NCBI RefSeq assembly: GCF_001679045.1 | Contig: NZ_LYCK01000013.1 | Location: 1 to 64,000 of the forward strand | Reading direction: 5' to 3' | DNA length: 64,000 nt | Origin: Haemophilus haemolyticus | GTDB lineage: Bacteria > Pseudomonadota > Gammaproteobacteria > Enterobacterales > Pasteurellaceae | In this document: piece by piece, positions 1-11,724 of the stretch | Layout of the letters: each line of letters begins with the position of its first letter | How positions within the stretch are numbered: position 1 is the first letter of the stretch | Notes under the pieces: generated by a model | What the model was told of the DNA's origin: nothing | Databases searched by the model: none | The model's input: the letters and a program-made list of their open reading frames with translations, nothing else | Translations under genes and position numbers: made by a program

Positions 1-64
1 CGCACTTTTTGTTTATAGGTAATATCTGATAATTAACTCGAGTATTTACTAGATTGTTTGATTT

Positions 65-352
65 TTATAGTGATAGCTGTGGTGAATAATTCTCTGTGAT
101 TTCAACAAGTTCTTCTATTGAAATTAATTTTATCTTGCTGCTTTGAGGTAAAAGTGCGGTGAGATTTCTTGCTAAAACATCTTGTTCTAACATCATACAA
201 TTCGCCTTACATCTAGCAAAATAATCAAGGTATTTTACTGCCAATAACACACCATCTTGCCATAATACTACCGCATCTTTTTCTGTAATATATGAAAAAT
301 AGTCATCTAGTTCAGTTTGGGGATAATCTGATTGAGAAAATGTATAAAGCAT
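65..352 (-). CDS. tusB: Sulfurtransferase complex subunit TusB
   Basis: DsrH/TusB-like protein of 95 residues, the same length as E. coli TusB. TusB forms the TusBCD heterohexamer, which passes sulfur from TusA to TusE during 2-thiouridine synthesis at the tRNA wobble base, in the cytoplasm. It is the last gene of a minus-strand run yheO-tusD-tusC-tusB, 8 nt after tusC. In E. coli the same run is followed by rpsL, which would lie off the left edge. The assignment rests on gene order and size as much as on sequence, because this family diverges quickly. Confidence 0.88.
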   Translation of the reverse strand: MLYTFSQSDYPQTELDDYFSYITEKDAVVLWQDGVLLAVKYLDYFARCKANCMMLEQDVLARNLTALLPQSSKIKLISIEELVEITENYSPQLSL

Positions 353-360
353 GATATTCC

Positions 361-720
361 TTAGAAAGTGAACAATTTTTCAGCTTGAGTAAGTTTTTCT
401 ATTAATAAAGAGCGGTCAATTTTTTCACAAGATAGGATGAGTTGCTTATCCTCTATCTTAAATTTCTGTAAAGACTCCGTACAGATAAAGCGTTGTTCTA
501 CATCATATAAATCTAATAATTTAAAGGTTCTAATGAAGTCTTTCTGTTGAATGAGTTCAGGTTGTTGATGATTAATAAGATTTAGTACACCATCATCTAT
601 AAAAAATACGCCAATGTCATCTGGATTACAAAAAGCTGTTGCGGCAAGAATGGCATCTAAGCCTTCTCGTGAAATGGATGCGCCATGTGGAGATGTGCGA
701 AATAAAAAGGCTATTTTCAT
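361..720 (-). CDS. tusC: Sulfurtransferase complex subunit TusC
   Basis: DsrE/DsrF-fold protein of 119 residues, equal to E. coli TusC. It starts MKIAFLFRTSPHGA and carries the family's REGLDAILAATAF helix. It is a structural subunit of the TusBCD sulfur relay for mnm5s2U in tRNA. Its ATG overlaps the tusD stop in an ATGA arrangement, so the two are translationally coupled. tusB follows after 8 nt. Confidence 0.92.
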   Translation of the reverse strand: MKIAFLFRTSPHGASISREGLDAILAATAFCNPDDIGVFFIDDGVLNLINHQQPELIQQKDFIRTFKLLDLYDVEQRFICTESLQKFKIEDKQLILSCEKIDRSLLIEKLTQAEKLFTF

Positions 721-1097
721 AGGGTTATTACTCGATCTGCTTTTAAACTTGCTGCCATAAATTCACCAAGGCCTGCAATTATGAATCCCTCTGCAAGATT
801 GTAGTGATCTGTGGTTGATGTGGTTAAGTTATCGACGATACCTCGTCGTTGAGATGCTGCAACACATAAATGTAAAGGAACATTGTGGTCGATGGAAAAC
901 ATTTGCCAATGTTTTTGTAAATTAACTTCATCATTAGCTGGATACGCTAATGCATTTCCGTTACTTACTCCATCTTGAAAGAAAAAAATCTGTGAGATTT
1001 CGTGGCCTTTTTTGATTAAGGCGTCTGCAAATTGATAAGCTAAAAATGCCCCTTGCTTTCCGTAAATAGGGCTTTTGACGGCGATAACATAGCGCAT
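717..1097 (-). CDS. tusD: Sulfurtransferase complex subunit TusD
   Basis: DsrE-like protein of 126 residues. It has a cysteine at residue 78 in LHLCVAASQRRG, matching the persulfide-carrying Cys78 of E. coli TusD, so it is the catalytic subunit that receives sulfur from TusA and hands it to TusE. The ATG overlaps the upstream yheO-like stop by one base (TAATG), and the stop overlaps the tusC start. The three tus genes and the regulator therefore form one tight operon. Confidence 0.93.
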   Translation of the reverse strand: MRYVIAVKSPIYGKQGAFLAYQFADALIKKGHEISQIFFFQDGVSNGNALAYPANDEVNLQKHWQMFSIDHNVPLHLCVAASQRRGIVDNLTTSTTDHYNLAEGFIIAGLGEFMAASLKADRVITL

Positions 1098-1762
1098 TAT
1101 TCTTGCTCTTGTTTGATTTGGCGGATGTAGAGGTAAACCGTATGTCGGGAAATATCTAAACGTTCTGCGACTAAATTAATCGCATCTTTAATATCAAAAA
1201 TACCTTTTTCGTAAAGAGAAAGGACGATTTGTCGGTTTTTAGTATTATTGGCAACAGAGCGATCTGCATTGACTTCTTCTATTGTTTTTTCAATAGTCTG
1301 CGCAACCAAGTCTTCAACTGAACTCGCAAAGTTCACTGAAGATGTTTCATTTGTATGCTCCGTTGGCATAAAACATTGCAAAAATTGAGACACGGGTACA
1401 TCTAAATTGATATTGATGCAAAGTAAACCAATAATACGTTGAGTTTTATTACGAATAGCGATAGTTACTGATTTCATCAGTACGCTGCCTTTTGCTCGTG
1501 TAAAATAAGGCTTTGAAACACTTTCGCTTTGCATATTTCGTAGCGAACGTAAGGCAAGATCGGTGATTGGCGAACCAACTTGTCGATTAGTGTTATGTCC
1601 GTTAGCAATACAAATAGCAGAATGTTCAATATCTTCTAGAGAATGAAGCACGATTTCGCAGTGTTCGCCAATCAGTGCGCTTACACCATCAACGACCGCT
1701 TTGTAGGAGTTTATGATAGTGCGATCTTCGTCGGTGAAAGGATATTTGTCGTTTAAAGTCAT
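1097..1762 (-). CDS. YheO-like PAS/helix-turn-helix regulator
   Basis: 221 residues. The N-terminal two thirds matches the YheO-like PAS domain (LIGEHCEIVLHSLEDIEHSA near residues 31-50). The C-terminus is a helix-turn-helix containing ISRHTVYLYIRQ. E. coli yheO sits directly upstream of tusDCB in the same orientation. Family members are DNA-binding regulators with an unknown ligand. The gene heads the tus operon and may control it, but no operator was recognised. The ribosome binding site before the ATG is weak. Confidence 0.85.
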   Translation of the reverse strand: MTLNDKYPFTDEDRTIINSYKAVVDGVSALIGEHCEIVLHSLEDIEHSAICIANGHNTNRQVGSPITDLALRSLRNMQSESVSKPYFTRAKGSVLMKSVTIAIRNKTQRIIGLLCININLDVPVSQFLQCFMPTEHTNETSSVNFASSVEDLVAQTIEKTIEEVNADRSVANNTKNRQIVLSLYEKGIFDIKDAINLVAERLDISRHTVYLYIRQIKQEQE

Positions 1763-1813
1763 GGTGTTAGGTTAAAAGTGCGGTAAAAATTTCGCTCGTT
1801 TTTATAATAAAAA

Positions 1814-1835
1814 GCACGCGTTAAAGAACGCGCGC
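1814..1835 (-). terminator. Intrinsic terminator after fkpA
   Basis: On the minus strand GCGCGCGTT and AACGCGTGC form a 9-bp stem with one mismatch and a short loop, followed by TTTTTATTATAAA. It lies directly downstream of the fkpA stop and separates fkpA from the yheO-tus operon. Confidence 0.75.
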
Positions 1836-1850
1836 TATTAAACTTATTAA

Positions 1851-2576
1851 TTATTTTGTAGCTTTGGGATTGACGTCTAATACTTCCACATCAAAAATTA
1901 ATGTTGAATTTGGTGGAATAGATGCGCCAGCACCTTGTTCGCCATAGCCTAATTCAGGGGCAATAACTAATTGAATTTTTCCGCCTTTTTTCACTAATTG
2001 AAGACCTTCAGTCCACCCTTTAATTACCTGATCAAGTTGGAATTCTACAGGTTGACCGCGCTCTACGGAGCTATCAAATACTTTTCCATTTGGTAATTTA
2101 CCCGTGTAATGTACTTTAACGGTATCTGTTGCTTTGATTGCGTCGCCTTTACCAGCATTTTCAATTTTGTACATTAAACCAGATTGCGTAGTTTTTACAT
2201 CTTTACCTTTAGCAAATTCAGCACGGAATTTATCACCTTCTTCTTTTGCTTGTTTAGCAATCAATTCTGCTTTTGCTTTTGATGCAGCCATTAATTTTGC
2301 TTCAATAGATTCTAAGGTTTTTTGGATTTTTTCATCTTTACGAACATCCACTTTACCTTCTAAAGCATCTTTTAAGCCATCTAAAATACGTGCATTATCA
2401 TATTTGATGACTTCTTTGTGTGAATCTACAAGATCTTTCATTTGACCGCCCATGAGTGTACCTACGGCATAAGATGCAGCTTTCTCATCGAATGCGCTAT
2501 CCTCTGCAAAAACTTGGCCAGAAATCACCGCACTTACCATTAATGCTGCGATAGATAATTTTTGAATTTTTAACAT
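1851..2576 (-). CDS. fkpA: FKBP-type peptidyl-prolyl isomerase, periplasmic
   Basis: 241 residues. There is a Sec signal peptide (hydrophobic IAALMVSAVISG, likely cut after VFA near residue 24), an N-terminal helical dimerisation domain to about residue 120, and a C-terminal FKBP domain with VHYTGKLPNGKVFDSS and GASIPPNSTLIFDVEVLDV. It catalyses proline isomerisation and acts as a chaperone for envelope proteins. It is divergent from slyX, as in E. coli. It is about 30 residues shorter than E. coli FkpA, mostly in the helical part. Confidence 0.93.
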   Translation of the reverse strand: MLKIQKLSIAALMVSAVISGQVFAEDSAFDEKAASYAVGTLMGGQMKDLVDSHKEVIKYDNARILDGLKDALEGKVDVRKDEKIQKTLESIEAKLMAASKAKAELIAKQAKEEGDKFRAEFAKGKDVKTTQSGLMYKIENAGKGDAIKATDTVKVHYTGKLPNGKVFDSSVERGQPVEFQLDQVIKGWTEGLQLVKKGGKIQLVIAPELGYGEQGAGASIPPNSTLIFDVEVLDVNPKATK

Positions 2577-2673
2577 ATGAGTTAATCCTTTATAATGAAT
2601 GGAATAATACGAGGAATAGATTAAATGGCTTTCTATCTATTCTCAACTTTTTTTTAGAATTTAGAGAAAATTT

Positions 2674-2895
2674 ATGCAAATTCAACAAATGTTAGAAAAT
2701 CGCATCGAGGAACTTGAAACGAAAATTGCATTTCAGGAACAGTTATTAGATGAATTAAATCACGCTTTAGTTCAACAGCAATTTGATATTGATAAAATGC
2801 ACGTCCAATTGCGTTATATGGCAAATAAATTAAAAGATTTTCAACCGTCTAACATTGCAAGTCAATCTGAAGAAACACCTCCGCCCCATTATTGA
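2674..2895 (+). CDS. slyX: SlyX family coiled-coil protein
   Basis: 73 residues. It is almost entirely a heptad-repeat coiled coil ([20 protein letters not shown]) with the proline- and histidine-rich tail TPPPHY that marks the SlyX family. The molecular role is unknown. The gene is divergent from fkpA across 97 bp, the same pairing as in enterobacteria. Confidence 0.9.
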   Translation: MQIQQMLENRIEELETKIAFQEQLLDELNHALVQQQFDIDKMHVQLRYMANKLKDFQPSNIASQSEETPPPHY

Positions 2896-2921
2896 TTTTT
2901 GCAATAAATTCGAACAAATGA

Positions 2922-2944
2922 AAAGGGCGCTTAATGCGCCCTTT
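2922..2944. terminator. Bidirectional terminator between slyX and the peroxiredoxin gene
   Basis: Perfect 9-bp stem AAAGGGCGC / GCGCCCTTT with a TTAAT loop, between two convergent genes. A and T runs on either side let it work in both directions. Confidence 0.85.
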
Positions 2945-2986
2945 AAATTACATTCCCAAATAATAACCAGCTAAATACTTGCCTGC

Positions 2987-3712
2987 TTATGCAAAGTATT
3001 TTTCCAAATCGTCGCTACCGCCAATGTGTTTACCACCGATAAACACTTGTGGAACAGTAGTACGACCTGAAACTGCACGTACGCTCACGATTGTTGCATC
3101 GTGACCTAATACGATTTCTTCGAAGCTTAAGCCTTTATCGTGTAAAAGTTGTTTTGCTTTTGCACAGAAAGGACAGCCAGGTTTTGTGAAGATTGAAATA
3201 GACTCTTGCACTTGGTGTTGTGGTGCAAGGTATTTCAACATAGTGTCAGCATCTGATACTTTGAACGGATCGCCTGGTTCGTTTGGTTCGATAAACATTT
3301 TTTCAACTACGCCGTTTTTTACAAGCATAGAATAACGCCATGAACGTTTACCGAAACCTAAATCTTCTTTACCAACTAACATACCCATGCCTTTGGTAAA
3401 TTCACCATTACCATCTGGAATGAAAGTGATGTTTTCAGATTTTTCATCTTCTTTCCATGCGTTCATTACGAAAGTATCATTTACAGATACAACAAGAATA
3501 TCGTCTACACCGTATTTTTTGAATACTGGTGCTAATTCGTTGTAACGTGGTAAGTGCGATGATGAGCAAGTTGGAGTGAATGCTCCCGGTAATGAGAACA
3601 CGATCACTGTTTTGTTATCAAATAATTCAGAGGTAGTTACATCAACCCATTTATCACCCTGACGAGTGCGGAATGTCACTTGAGGGACTTTTTTTCCTTC
3701 CATACTAGACAT
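2987..3712 (-). CDS. Hybrid peroxiredoxin-glutaredoxin (PGdx)
   Basis: 241 residues. Residues 1-160 are a Prx5-type peroxiredoxin with the peroxidatic cysteine at residue 49 ([12 protein letters not shown]). Residues 170-241 are a glutaredoxin with CPFC at 180-183 and [14 protein letters not shown]. The two domains let glutathione reduce the peroxidase within one chain, so the protein removes hydrogen and alkyl peroxides using GSH. The Haemophilus protein was a founding example of this fusion and has the same cysteine numbering. It is divergent from oxyR, which suggests OxyR control. Confidence 0.96.
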   Translation of the reverse strand: MSSMEGKKVPQVTFRTRQGDKWVDVTTSELFDNKTVIVFSLPGAFTPTCSSSHLPRYNELAPVFKKYGVDDILVVSVNDTFVMNAWKEDEKSENITFIPDGNGEFTKGMGMLVGKEDLGFGKRSWRYSMLVKNGVVEKMFIEPNEPGDPFKVSDADTMLKYLAPQHQVQESISIFTKPGCPFCAKAKQLLHDKGLSFEEIVLGHDATIVSVRAVSGRTTVPQVFIGGKHIGGSDDLEKYFA

Positions 3713-3836
3713 TGTTTTTTTTCTCCTATTGGTTGTTAATTTAAATTTTATGCGCTGTATTATAGGGAAAATTATGATATAGTCATAATCAATTAATTCT
3801 ATTCTTTTAATTGAATTTTTCTATAGGGAAAATCTC
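3713..3836. promoter_or_regulatory. Divergent promoter region, peroxiredoxin hybrid / oxyR
   Basis: AT-rich 124 bp. A minus-strand -10 hexamer TATAAT lies at 3759-3764, with no good -35 at the normal spacing, as expected for an activator-dependent promoter. The 12-mer TATAGGGAAAAT occurs twice, at 3761-3772 and 3822-3833, and the second copy overlaps the oxyR ribosome binding site. Several ATAG/CTAT half-motifs recall OxyR sites, but I could not place four of them at the canonical spacing. Confidence 0.5.
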
Positions 3837-4742
3837 ATGAATATCCGTGATCTAGAATATCTTGTTGCCTTATCTGAATATAAACATTTCCGCCGTGCTG
3901 CCGATTCTTGTAATGTGAGTCAACCAACATTAAGTGGTCAAATTCGTAAATTAGAAGATGAGCTCGGTATTATCTTGTTAGAGCGCACTAGTCGTAAAGT
4001 GTTGTTTACTCAATCTGGGATGTTATTGGTTGATCAGGCTCGTACAGTTCTTCGAGAAGTTAAATTATTGAAAGAAATGGCGAGTAATCAAGGTAAAGAA
4101 ATGACAGGGCCATTACACATCGGTTTAATTCCAACAGTTGGTCCTTATTTGCTCCCTTATATTGTGCCAACGTTAAAAGCGGCATTCCCTGATTTAGAAG
4201 TTTTTCTTTATGAAGCGCAAACGCATCAATTATTAGAACAATTGGAAACGGGGCGTTTAGATTGTGCTATCGTTGCCACTGTTCCAGAAACTGAGGCTTT
4301 TATTGAAGTACCTATTTTCAACGAGAAAATGTTACTTGCCGTATCTGAGCATCATCCTTGGGCTCAAGAAAGTAAACTTCCAATGAACCAGTTAAATGGG
4401 CAAGAAATGTTAATGCTTGATGATGGCCATTGTTTGCGTAATCAAGCGCTAGATTATTGCTTCACTGCTGGCGCAAAAGAAAATTCCCATTTCCAAGCGA
4501 CTAGCCTTGAAACTTTGCGCAATATGGTGGCAGCAAATGCTGGTATCACTTTTATGCCTGAATTAGCGGTGCTGAATGAAGGCACGCGCAAAGGTGTGAA
4601 ATATATTCCTTGTTATTCGCCTGAGCCATCACGTACCATTGCGTTGGTTTATCGTCCTGGTTCACCATTGCGTAATCGTTATGAGCGTGTGGCAAGTGCG
4701 GTCAGCGATGAAGTTAAATCTATTCTAGGTGGGTTGAAATAA
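3837..4742 (+). CDS. oxyR: Hydrogen peroxide-sensing LysR regulator OxyR
   Basis: 301 residues. The LysR winged helix is at residues 1-60 ([20 protein letters not shown]) and the regulatory domain follows. The redox pair is present at exactly Cys199 and Cys208 ([15 protein letters not shown]), the residues that form the peroxide-induced disulfide in E. coli OxyR. It activates peroxide-defence genes and represses itself. Its stop is followed at once by fabR (TAATGG), so the two are probably co-transcribed. Confidence 0.96.
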   Translation: MNIRDLEYLVALSEYKHFRRAADSCNVSQPTLSGQIRKLEDELGIILLERTSRKVLFTQSGMLLVDQARTVLREVKLLKEMASNQGKEMTGPLHIGLIPTVGPYLLPYIVPTLKAAFPDLEVFLYEAQTHQLLEQLETGRLDCAIVATVPETEAFIEVPIFNEKMLLAVSEHHPWAQESKLPMNQLNGQEMLMLDDGHCLRNQALDYCFTAGAKENSHFQATSLETLRNMVAANAGITFMPELAVLNEGTRKGVKYIPCYSPEPSRTIALVYRPGSPLRNRYERVASAVSDEVKSILGGLK

Positions 4743-5359
4743 TGGCTGGTGTTCGCGCTGTTCAAAAAGAAAAGACTCGTCGCGCTTTAGTGGATGCGGC
4801 ATTTAATCAACTTAGTGCAGAAAAAAGTTTTTCTAATTTGAGTTTGAGAGAAGTTGCCCGCGAGGCTGGAATTGCGCCTACATCTTTCTATCGTCATTTT
4901 AGCGATATGGATGAACTCGGCTTAGAAATGGTGGATGAGGCTGGTTTGATGTTGCGCCAATTAATGCGTCAAGCGCGTAAACGTATTGATGCTGGCGGTA
5001 GCGTTATTTCTGTTTCTGTTGATACATTTTTTGAATTCATCACTAATAGTACGAACGTTTTCCGCTTGCTATTACGCGAAAGTTCAGGCACTTCTCAAGC
5101 TTTTCGTACTGCGGCAGCACGTGAAATTAAGCATTTTGTTGATGAGTTAGCAGAATATATTTCCTATAAACATCAATATTCGCAATATGTTGCTTATGTT
5201 CAAGCGGAAGGTATCGTAACAATCGTATTCACTGCAGGGGCTAATGCTTTAGATATGAGTAAAGCTGAACGTGAGCAACTTAAAGCTCGCGTGATTTTGC
5301 AGTTGAGAATGCTTGCAAAAGGCGCTGATTTTGCAGCGAATAAGGAAAGAGGTAAGTAA
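4742..5359 (+). CDS. fabR: TetR-family fatty acid desaturation regulator FabR
   Basis: 205 residues. The N-terminal TetR helix-turn-helix includes [18 protein letters not shown], which closely matches E. coli FabR. FabR represses fabA and fabB and senses the saturated to unsaturated acyl pool. The ATG shares one base with the oxyR stop. In E. coli oxyR, sthA and fabR are also neighbours. The sequence supports the name well; targets cannot be seen here. Confidence 0.9.
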   Translation: MAGVRAVQKEKTRRALVDAAFNQLSAEKSFSNLSLREVAREAGIAPTSFYRHFSDMDELGLEMVDEAGLMLRQLMRQARKRIDAGGSVISVSVDTFFEFITNSTNVFRLLLRESSGTSQAFRTAAAREIKHFVDELAEYISYKHQYSQYVAYVQAEGIVTIVFTAGANALDMSKAEREQLKARVILQLRMLAKGADFAANKERGK

Positions 5360-5410
5360 GATAGTTTATATCTAGCCTATTAGTTTAGATATTCACTATC
5401 TTTTATTTTT
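5360..5410. terminator. Long-stem bidirectional terminator, fabR / greB
   Basis: GATAGT (5360-5365) pairs with ACTATC (5395-5400), and TATCTA (5369-5374) with TAGATA (5386-5391). A T-rich run follows at 5401-5410. It separates convergent fabR and greB. Confidence 0.75.
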
Positions 5411-5415
5411 CCGAG

Positions 5416-5892
5416 TTATTTCTCATACCAAATTTTATTCACATAAAGTGTGATAAAACCTGAGGGCGTTTCTACCCGCACTTCGTCGTCTAATGTTTTT
5501 CCGATTAAAGCTCGAGCAACTGGGGAATCAATGGATATCCAATTTTTCGCAGGGGCAAATTCATCGCAACCGACGATACGGTATTGCTTGGTTTCACCAT
5601 CTTCATCTTCCAATTCTACCCATGCCCCGAAGAAAACTTTTCCTTCTTGCTTTGGGTTGTAATCGACAATTTGTAGCACTTCCAATCTTTTAGTTAAAAA
5701 ACGTACTCGTCGATCAATTTCACGTAAGCGACGTTTACCATAAATATATTCGGTATTTTCGCTACGATCGCCTAGAGCGGCTGCATCTGAGACAGCTTGA
5801 GTGACTTTGGGGCGTTCTTCTTTCCACAAAAACTTGAGTTCTTGGTCAAGCTCATTCCAGCCTTGACGGGTAATATAATTTGATTTTGCCAT
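5416..5892 (-). CDS. greB: Transcript cleavage factor GreB
   Basis: 158 residues, identical in length to E. coli GreB. The N-terminal coiled-coil finger carries the acidic tip (AALGDRSENTEYIYGKRRLR), which reaches the RNA polymerase active site and triggers cleavage of backtracked RNA. The C-terminal FKBP-like domain ends in PSGFITLYVNKIWYE. The YGKRRLREIDRRVRFL segment favours GreB over GreA. It is divergent from tex, as in many gammaproteobacteria. Confidence 0.95.
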   Translation of the reverse strand: MAKSNYITRQGWNELDQELKFLWKEERPKVTQAVSDAAALGDRSENTEYIYGKRRLREIDRRVRFLTKRLEVLQIVDYNPKQEGKVFFGAWVELEDEDGETKQYRIVGCDEFAPAKNWISIDSPVARALIGKTLDDEVRVETPSGFITLYVNKIWYEK

Positions 5893-5993
5893 AATAAAAA
5901 TAAAAGAAAGTTTTTCGAATTATATTTGAGCCAACAGCCTAAAACCAGTATTCTATCCCCGTTTTTTCTTGAATCCTTTCATAACAAAGAAGT

Positions 5994-8312
5994 ATGACAA
6001 TGTTAAATCAACAAATTAGCCAAATTATTGCGGCTGAATTAACCGTTCAACCCCAACAAATCCTCTCCGCCATTCAATTATTAGATGATGGCAACACCAT
6101 TCCATTTATCGCCCGTTATCGTAAAGAAGCCACTGGAGGCTTGGATGACACCCAACTTCGTCATTTTGAAACCCGTTTAATTTATTTACGTGAATTAGAA
6201 GAACGTCGTCAAACCATTTTGAAATCTATTGAAGATCAAGGGAAATTGACCGATGAATTGCGTGACAAAATCCATTCGACACAAAGCAAAACTGAATTAG
6301 AGGATTTATATTTACCGTTCAAACCAAAACGCCGTACCAAAGGTCAAATTGCCATTGAAGCGGGTCTTGAGACATTGGCTGATTTGCTTTGGAACGAGCC
6401 AAAAAATGATCCAGAATCAACCGCACTTTCCTTTGTTGATGCTGATAAAGGCGTGACAGACACCAAAGTAGCCCTTGATGGTGCACGCTATATTTTAATG
6501 GAGCGTTTTGCTGAAGATGCAGGTTTATTAGCGAAAGTCCGTGATTATTTAGCAAAAAATGCGGTTATCGTATCCAAAGTGATCGAAGGCAAAGAAACGG
6601 ACGGCGCAAAATTCCAAGATTATTTCGACCACCAAGAATTATTGAAAAATGTGCCTTCTCACCGTGCATTAGCGATGTTCCGTGGACGTAATGAGGGCAT
6701 TTTACAATTAAGCTTAAATGCTGATCCTGATGCGGAAGAGGGAAGTCGCCAAAGTTATTGTGAAGAAATTATTCGTGATTATTTAGATGTACGTTTTACA
6801 GGTCAGCCTGCGGATAAATGGCGTGAGCAAGTGATTGCGTGGACATGGAAAATCAAAGTGTCGTTGCATTTAGAAACGGAATTAATGGCAAGTTTACGTG
6901 AAAAAGCGGAAGAAGAAGCTATTGATGTTTTCGCTCGAAATCTGACCGCACTTTTAATGGCGGCACCCGCTGGCGCGAAGAGCACAATGGGCTTGGACCC
7001 AGGCTTACGTACGGGGGTTAAAGTCGCAGTGGTGGATAACACAGGTAAATTATTAGATACCACCACCATTTATCCACACACGGGGCGTGAAGCTGAAGCG
7101 CAAGTGGCGATTTTCAGCTTAATCCGCAAACATAACGTAGAGTTAATTGCCATTGGTAATGGTACAGCTTCTCGTGAAACAGAACGTTTTGCGAAAGAAG
7201 TGATTAAAGAAATCAAAGAAAATAAACCTCAAACCGTTGTAGTGAGCGAAGCGGGCGCATCCGTTTATTCTGCTTCTGAATTTGCCGCAAATGAATTTCC
7301 GAATTTAGATGTATCTTTGCGTGGTGCGGTCTCTATCGCCCGTCGTTTACAAGATCCATTGGCAGAATTAGTGAAAATCGAACCGAAAGCCATTGGTGTG
7401 GGGCAATATCAGCACGATGTAAATCAAACCCAACTTGCGCGTAAACTCGATGCGGTGGTGGAAGACTGTGTAAACGCAGTAGGTGTGGATTTGAATACGG
7501 CATCTGCACCATTACTTGCTCGCGTGGCAGGGATGACGAAAACCTTAGCGCAAAACATTGTGGAATACCGTGATGAAAATGGTCGTTTTGAAAGTCGTGC
7601 AGAATTGAAAAAAGTGCCACGTTTAGGGCCAAAAGCCTTTGAGCAATGTGCAGGCTTTATGCGTATTGCAGACGGGAAAAATCCACTTGATGCTTCAGGT
7701 GTTCACCCAGAAGCTTATCCTGTTGTCGAAAAAATCTTGCAAGCCACCGCGCAATCTATCCAAGATTTAATGGGTAACGCTGGTGTGGTGCATCAACTTG
7801 ACGCTAAACAATTCATTGATGAGCAATTTGGTTTACCAACGGTTCAAGATATTTTTAAAGAATTGGAAAAACCGGGTCGCGATCCGCGTGGTGAGTTTAA
7901 AACTGCCGTATTTGCAGAAGGCGTAGAAGAAATCACCGATTTAAAACCAGGCATGATTTTAGAAGGTACTGTCACCAATGTGACTAACTTCGGCGCATTT
8001 GTGGATATTGGGGTTCACCAAGACGGTTTAGTACATATTTCATCATTAAGCGATAAGTTCGTGGAAGATCCACATCAAGTGGTGAAAACTGGCGATATCG
8101 TAAAAGTAAAAGTGTTGGAAGTAGATGTGCCGCGCAAACGTATCGCATTAACAATGCGATTAGATGAAAGTGCGGTCAAAAATGACGGCAAATCTGACCG
8201 CACTTTATCTGCAAGACTTCGTGGAAATACGCAACGAGAGGAGCGTAGTTCAATAGGTAATAATGCGATGGGCAATGCCTTTGCTGATGCGCTAAAAAAT
8301 TGGAAAAAATAA
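5994..8312 (+). CDS. tex: RNA-binding transcription accessory protein Tex
   Basis: 772 residues. In order: an N-terminal helical region, a YqgF/RuvC-like domain around 325-450 ([16 protein letters not shown]), helix-hairpin-helix elements around 500-560 ([15 protein letters not shown]) and an S1 RNA-binding domain around 655-725 ([20 protein letters not shown]). Tex binds nucleic acids in transcription-linked processes; its exact role is debated. The ATG at 5994 follows AAGAAG; the ATG at 6000 is an alternative start. The variable C-terminal linker contains an inverted pair of uptake signals at 8168-8205. Confidence 0.95.
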   Translation: MTMLNQQISQIIAAELTVQPQQILSAIQLLDDGNTIPFIARYRKEATGGLDDTQLRHFETRLIYLRELEERRQTILKSIEDQGKLTDELRDKIHSTQSKTELEDLYLPFKPKRRTKGQIAIEAGLETLADLLWNEPKNDPESTALSFVDADKGVTDTKVALDGARYILMERFAEDAGLLAKVRDYLAKNAVIVSKVIEGKETDGAKFQDYFDHQELLKNVPSHRALAMFRGRNEGILQLSLNADPDAEEGSRQSYCEEIIRDYLDVRFTGQPADKWREQVIAWTWKIKVSLHLETELMASLREKAEEEAIDVFARNLTALLMAAPAGAKSTMGLDPGLRTGVKVAVVDNTGKLLDTTTIYPHTGREAEAQVAIFSLIRKHNVELIAIGNGTASRETERFAKEVIKEIKENKPQTVVVSEAGASVYSASEFAANEFPNLDVSLRGAVSIARRLQDPLAELVKIEPKAIGVGQYQHDVNQTQLARKLDAVVEDCVNAVGVDLNTASAPLLARVAGMTKTLAQNIVEYRDENGRFESRAELKKVPRLGPKAFEQCAGFMRIADGKNPLDASGVHPEAYPVVEKILQATAQSIQDLMGNAGVVHQLDAKQFIDEQFGLPTVQDIFKELEKPGRDPRGEFKTAVFAEGVEEITDLKPGMILEGTVTNVTNFGAFVDIGVHQDGLVHISSLSDKFVEDPHQVVKTGDIVKVKVLEVDVPRKRIALTMRLDESAVKNDGKSDRTLSARLRGNTQREERSSIGNNAMGNAFADALKNWKK
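8168..8205. repeat. Inverted uptake-signal pair inside the tex coding region
   Basis: AAGTGCGGT at 8168-8176 and ACCGCACTT at 8197-8205 form a 9-bp inverted repeat (longer with flanking bases) around a 20-nt loop. It is translated as part of the Tex C-terminal tail after the S1 domain. Such pairs are normally intergenic and double as terminators. Confidence 0.9.
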
Positions 8313-8320
8313 CAAGTTAT

Positions 8321-8347
8321 AGGGCGAGATTATTCGCCCTTTTTTTA
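8321..8347 (+). terminator. Intrinsic terminator after tex
   Basis: AGGGCGA / TCGCCCT stem at 8321-8340 with a GATTAT loop, followed by seven or eight T. It lies 8 bp after the tex stop. Confidence 0.88.
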
Positions 8348-8369
8348 TATCTTTCCTTTCCCGAAAAGC

Positions 8370-8399
8370 ATCGCCAAAACGGCGATTTTTTGCTATAAT
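8370..8399 (+). promoter_or_regulatory. gyrB promoter with a built-in dyad
   Basis: The extended -10 TGCTATAAT has its hexamer at 8394-8399. The best -35 at 17-bp spacing is TCGCCA (8371-8376), which lies inside the dyad ATCGCC-AAAAC-GGCGAT (8370-8386). The dyad is followed by T residues, so it could also act as a second weak terminator for tex. The -10 is clear; the -35 is only 4 of 6. Confidence 0.6.
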
Positions 8400-8434
8400 C
8401 CCACCCAATTTTTATTTACAAAAGAATGAGATAA

Positions 8435-10858
<2,424 letters not shown>

Positions 10859-10884
10859 ATTTCCGTCTATTTATATTGATAACT

Positions 10885-10908
10885 GAAAGGGCACTCAAGT
10901 GCCCTTTC
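10885..10908 (+). terminator. Intrinsic terminator after gyrB
   Basis: Near-perfect stem GAAAGGGCACT / AGTGCCCTTTC with a 2-base loop, 26 bp after the gyrB stop. The T-run is interrupted (CTTTG), so efficiency is uncertain. Confidence 0.75.
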
Positions 10909-11004
10909 TTTGTTTATCTTATTATTTCATATAAGGATTCCTATTGGTTTTTTGAACTTAAGTGAGTAAACTAAATGCACTCATTTTCTCAACGGAGAAC
11001 CTTT

Positions 11005-11679
11005 ATGAAACCTTATCTTATCGCTCCATCAATTCTTTCTGCCGATCTCGCTCGTCTTGGTGATGATGTACAAAACGTACTTAATGCGGGTGCGGATGTT
11101 ATTCATTTTGATGTTATGGATAACCATTATGTACCTAATCTCACTTTTGGGCCTGCGGTATGTCAAGCTTTACGTGATTATGGCATTATCGCACCGATAG
11201 ATGTGCATTTAATGGTAAAACCCGTAGATCGTATTATTCCCGATTTTGCTAAAGCAGGTGCGAACTACATCACTTTCCACCCAGAATCTAGCGAACATAT
11301 TGACCGCTCTTTGCAGCTTATTCGCGATTGTGGTTGTAAATCTGGATTAGTGTTTAATCCTGCGACACCGTTGAGCTATTTAGATTACGTTTTGGATAAA
11401 GTGGATGTGGTTTTATTAATGTCAGTGAATCCTGGATTTGGCGGACAATCTTTTATTCCAGCAACATTGAAGAAATTACAACAGGCTCGTAAGATCATTG
11501 ATGAAAGTGGTTATGACATTCGTCTTGAAGTAGATGGCGGTGTGAAGGTTGATAATATTGCGGAAATTGCAGCGGCGGGTGCAGATATGTTCGTGGCGGG
11601 TTCTGCAATTTTTGGTAAGCCAGATTATAAACAAGTTATTGACCAAATGCGTACACAGTTAGCGAATGTAAGTGCATAA
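11005..11679 (+). CDS. rpe: Ribulose-phosphate 3-epimerase
   Basis: 224 residues. TIM barrel with the family's [27 protein letters not shown] and [12 protein letters not shown] segments and metal-ligand Asp and His residues. It interconverts ribulose 5-phosphate and xylulose 5-phosphate in the pentose phosphate pathway. I chose the ATG at 11005, which follows ACGGAGAAC, over an in-frame ATG ten codons upstream. gph follows after 45 bp, the same pair as in E. coli. The zwf-pgl-gnd genes of the pathway lie further right. Confidence 0.95.
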   Translation: MKPYLIAPSILSADLARLGDDVQNVLNAGADVIHFDVMDNHYVPNLTFGPAVCQALRDYGIIAPIDVHLMVKPVDRIIPDFAKAGANYITFHPESSEHIDRSLQLIRDCGCKSGLVFNPATPLSYLDYVLDKVDVVLLMSVNPGFGGQSFIPATLKKLQQARKIIDESGYDIRLEVDGGVKVDNIAEIAAAGADMFVAGSAIFGKPDYKQVIDQMRTQLANVSA

Positions 11680-11724
11680 TTGTCATTTTAATGAAATGCG
11701 ATTGCAATAGAACAGAGAAAAACA

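Noticed and set aside
1-64. Partial uptake signal at the left edge (CGCACTT)
   Set aside because: It is cut by the window boundary, so it cannot be confirmed as ACCGCACTT.
2134-2445. Plus-strand 103-codon frame opposite fkpA
   Set aside because: Antisense shadow of a well supported gene; low-complexity serine-rich translation and no ribosome binding site.
3755-3810. Canonical OxyR site (four ATAG/CTAT half-motifs)
   Set aside because: Half-motifs exist, but the distance between them is about 17 bp, not the expected 22, so I do not call a site.
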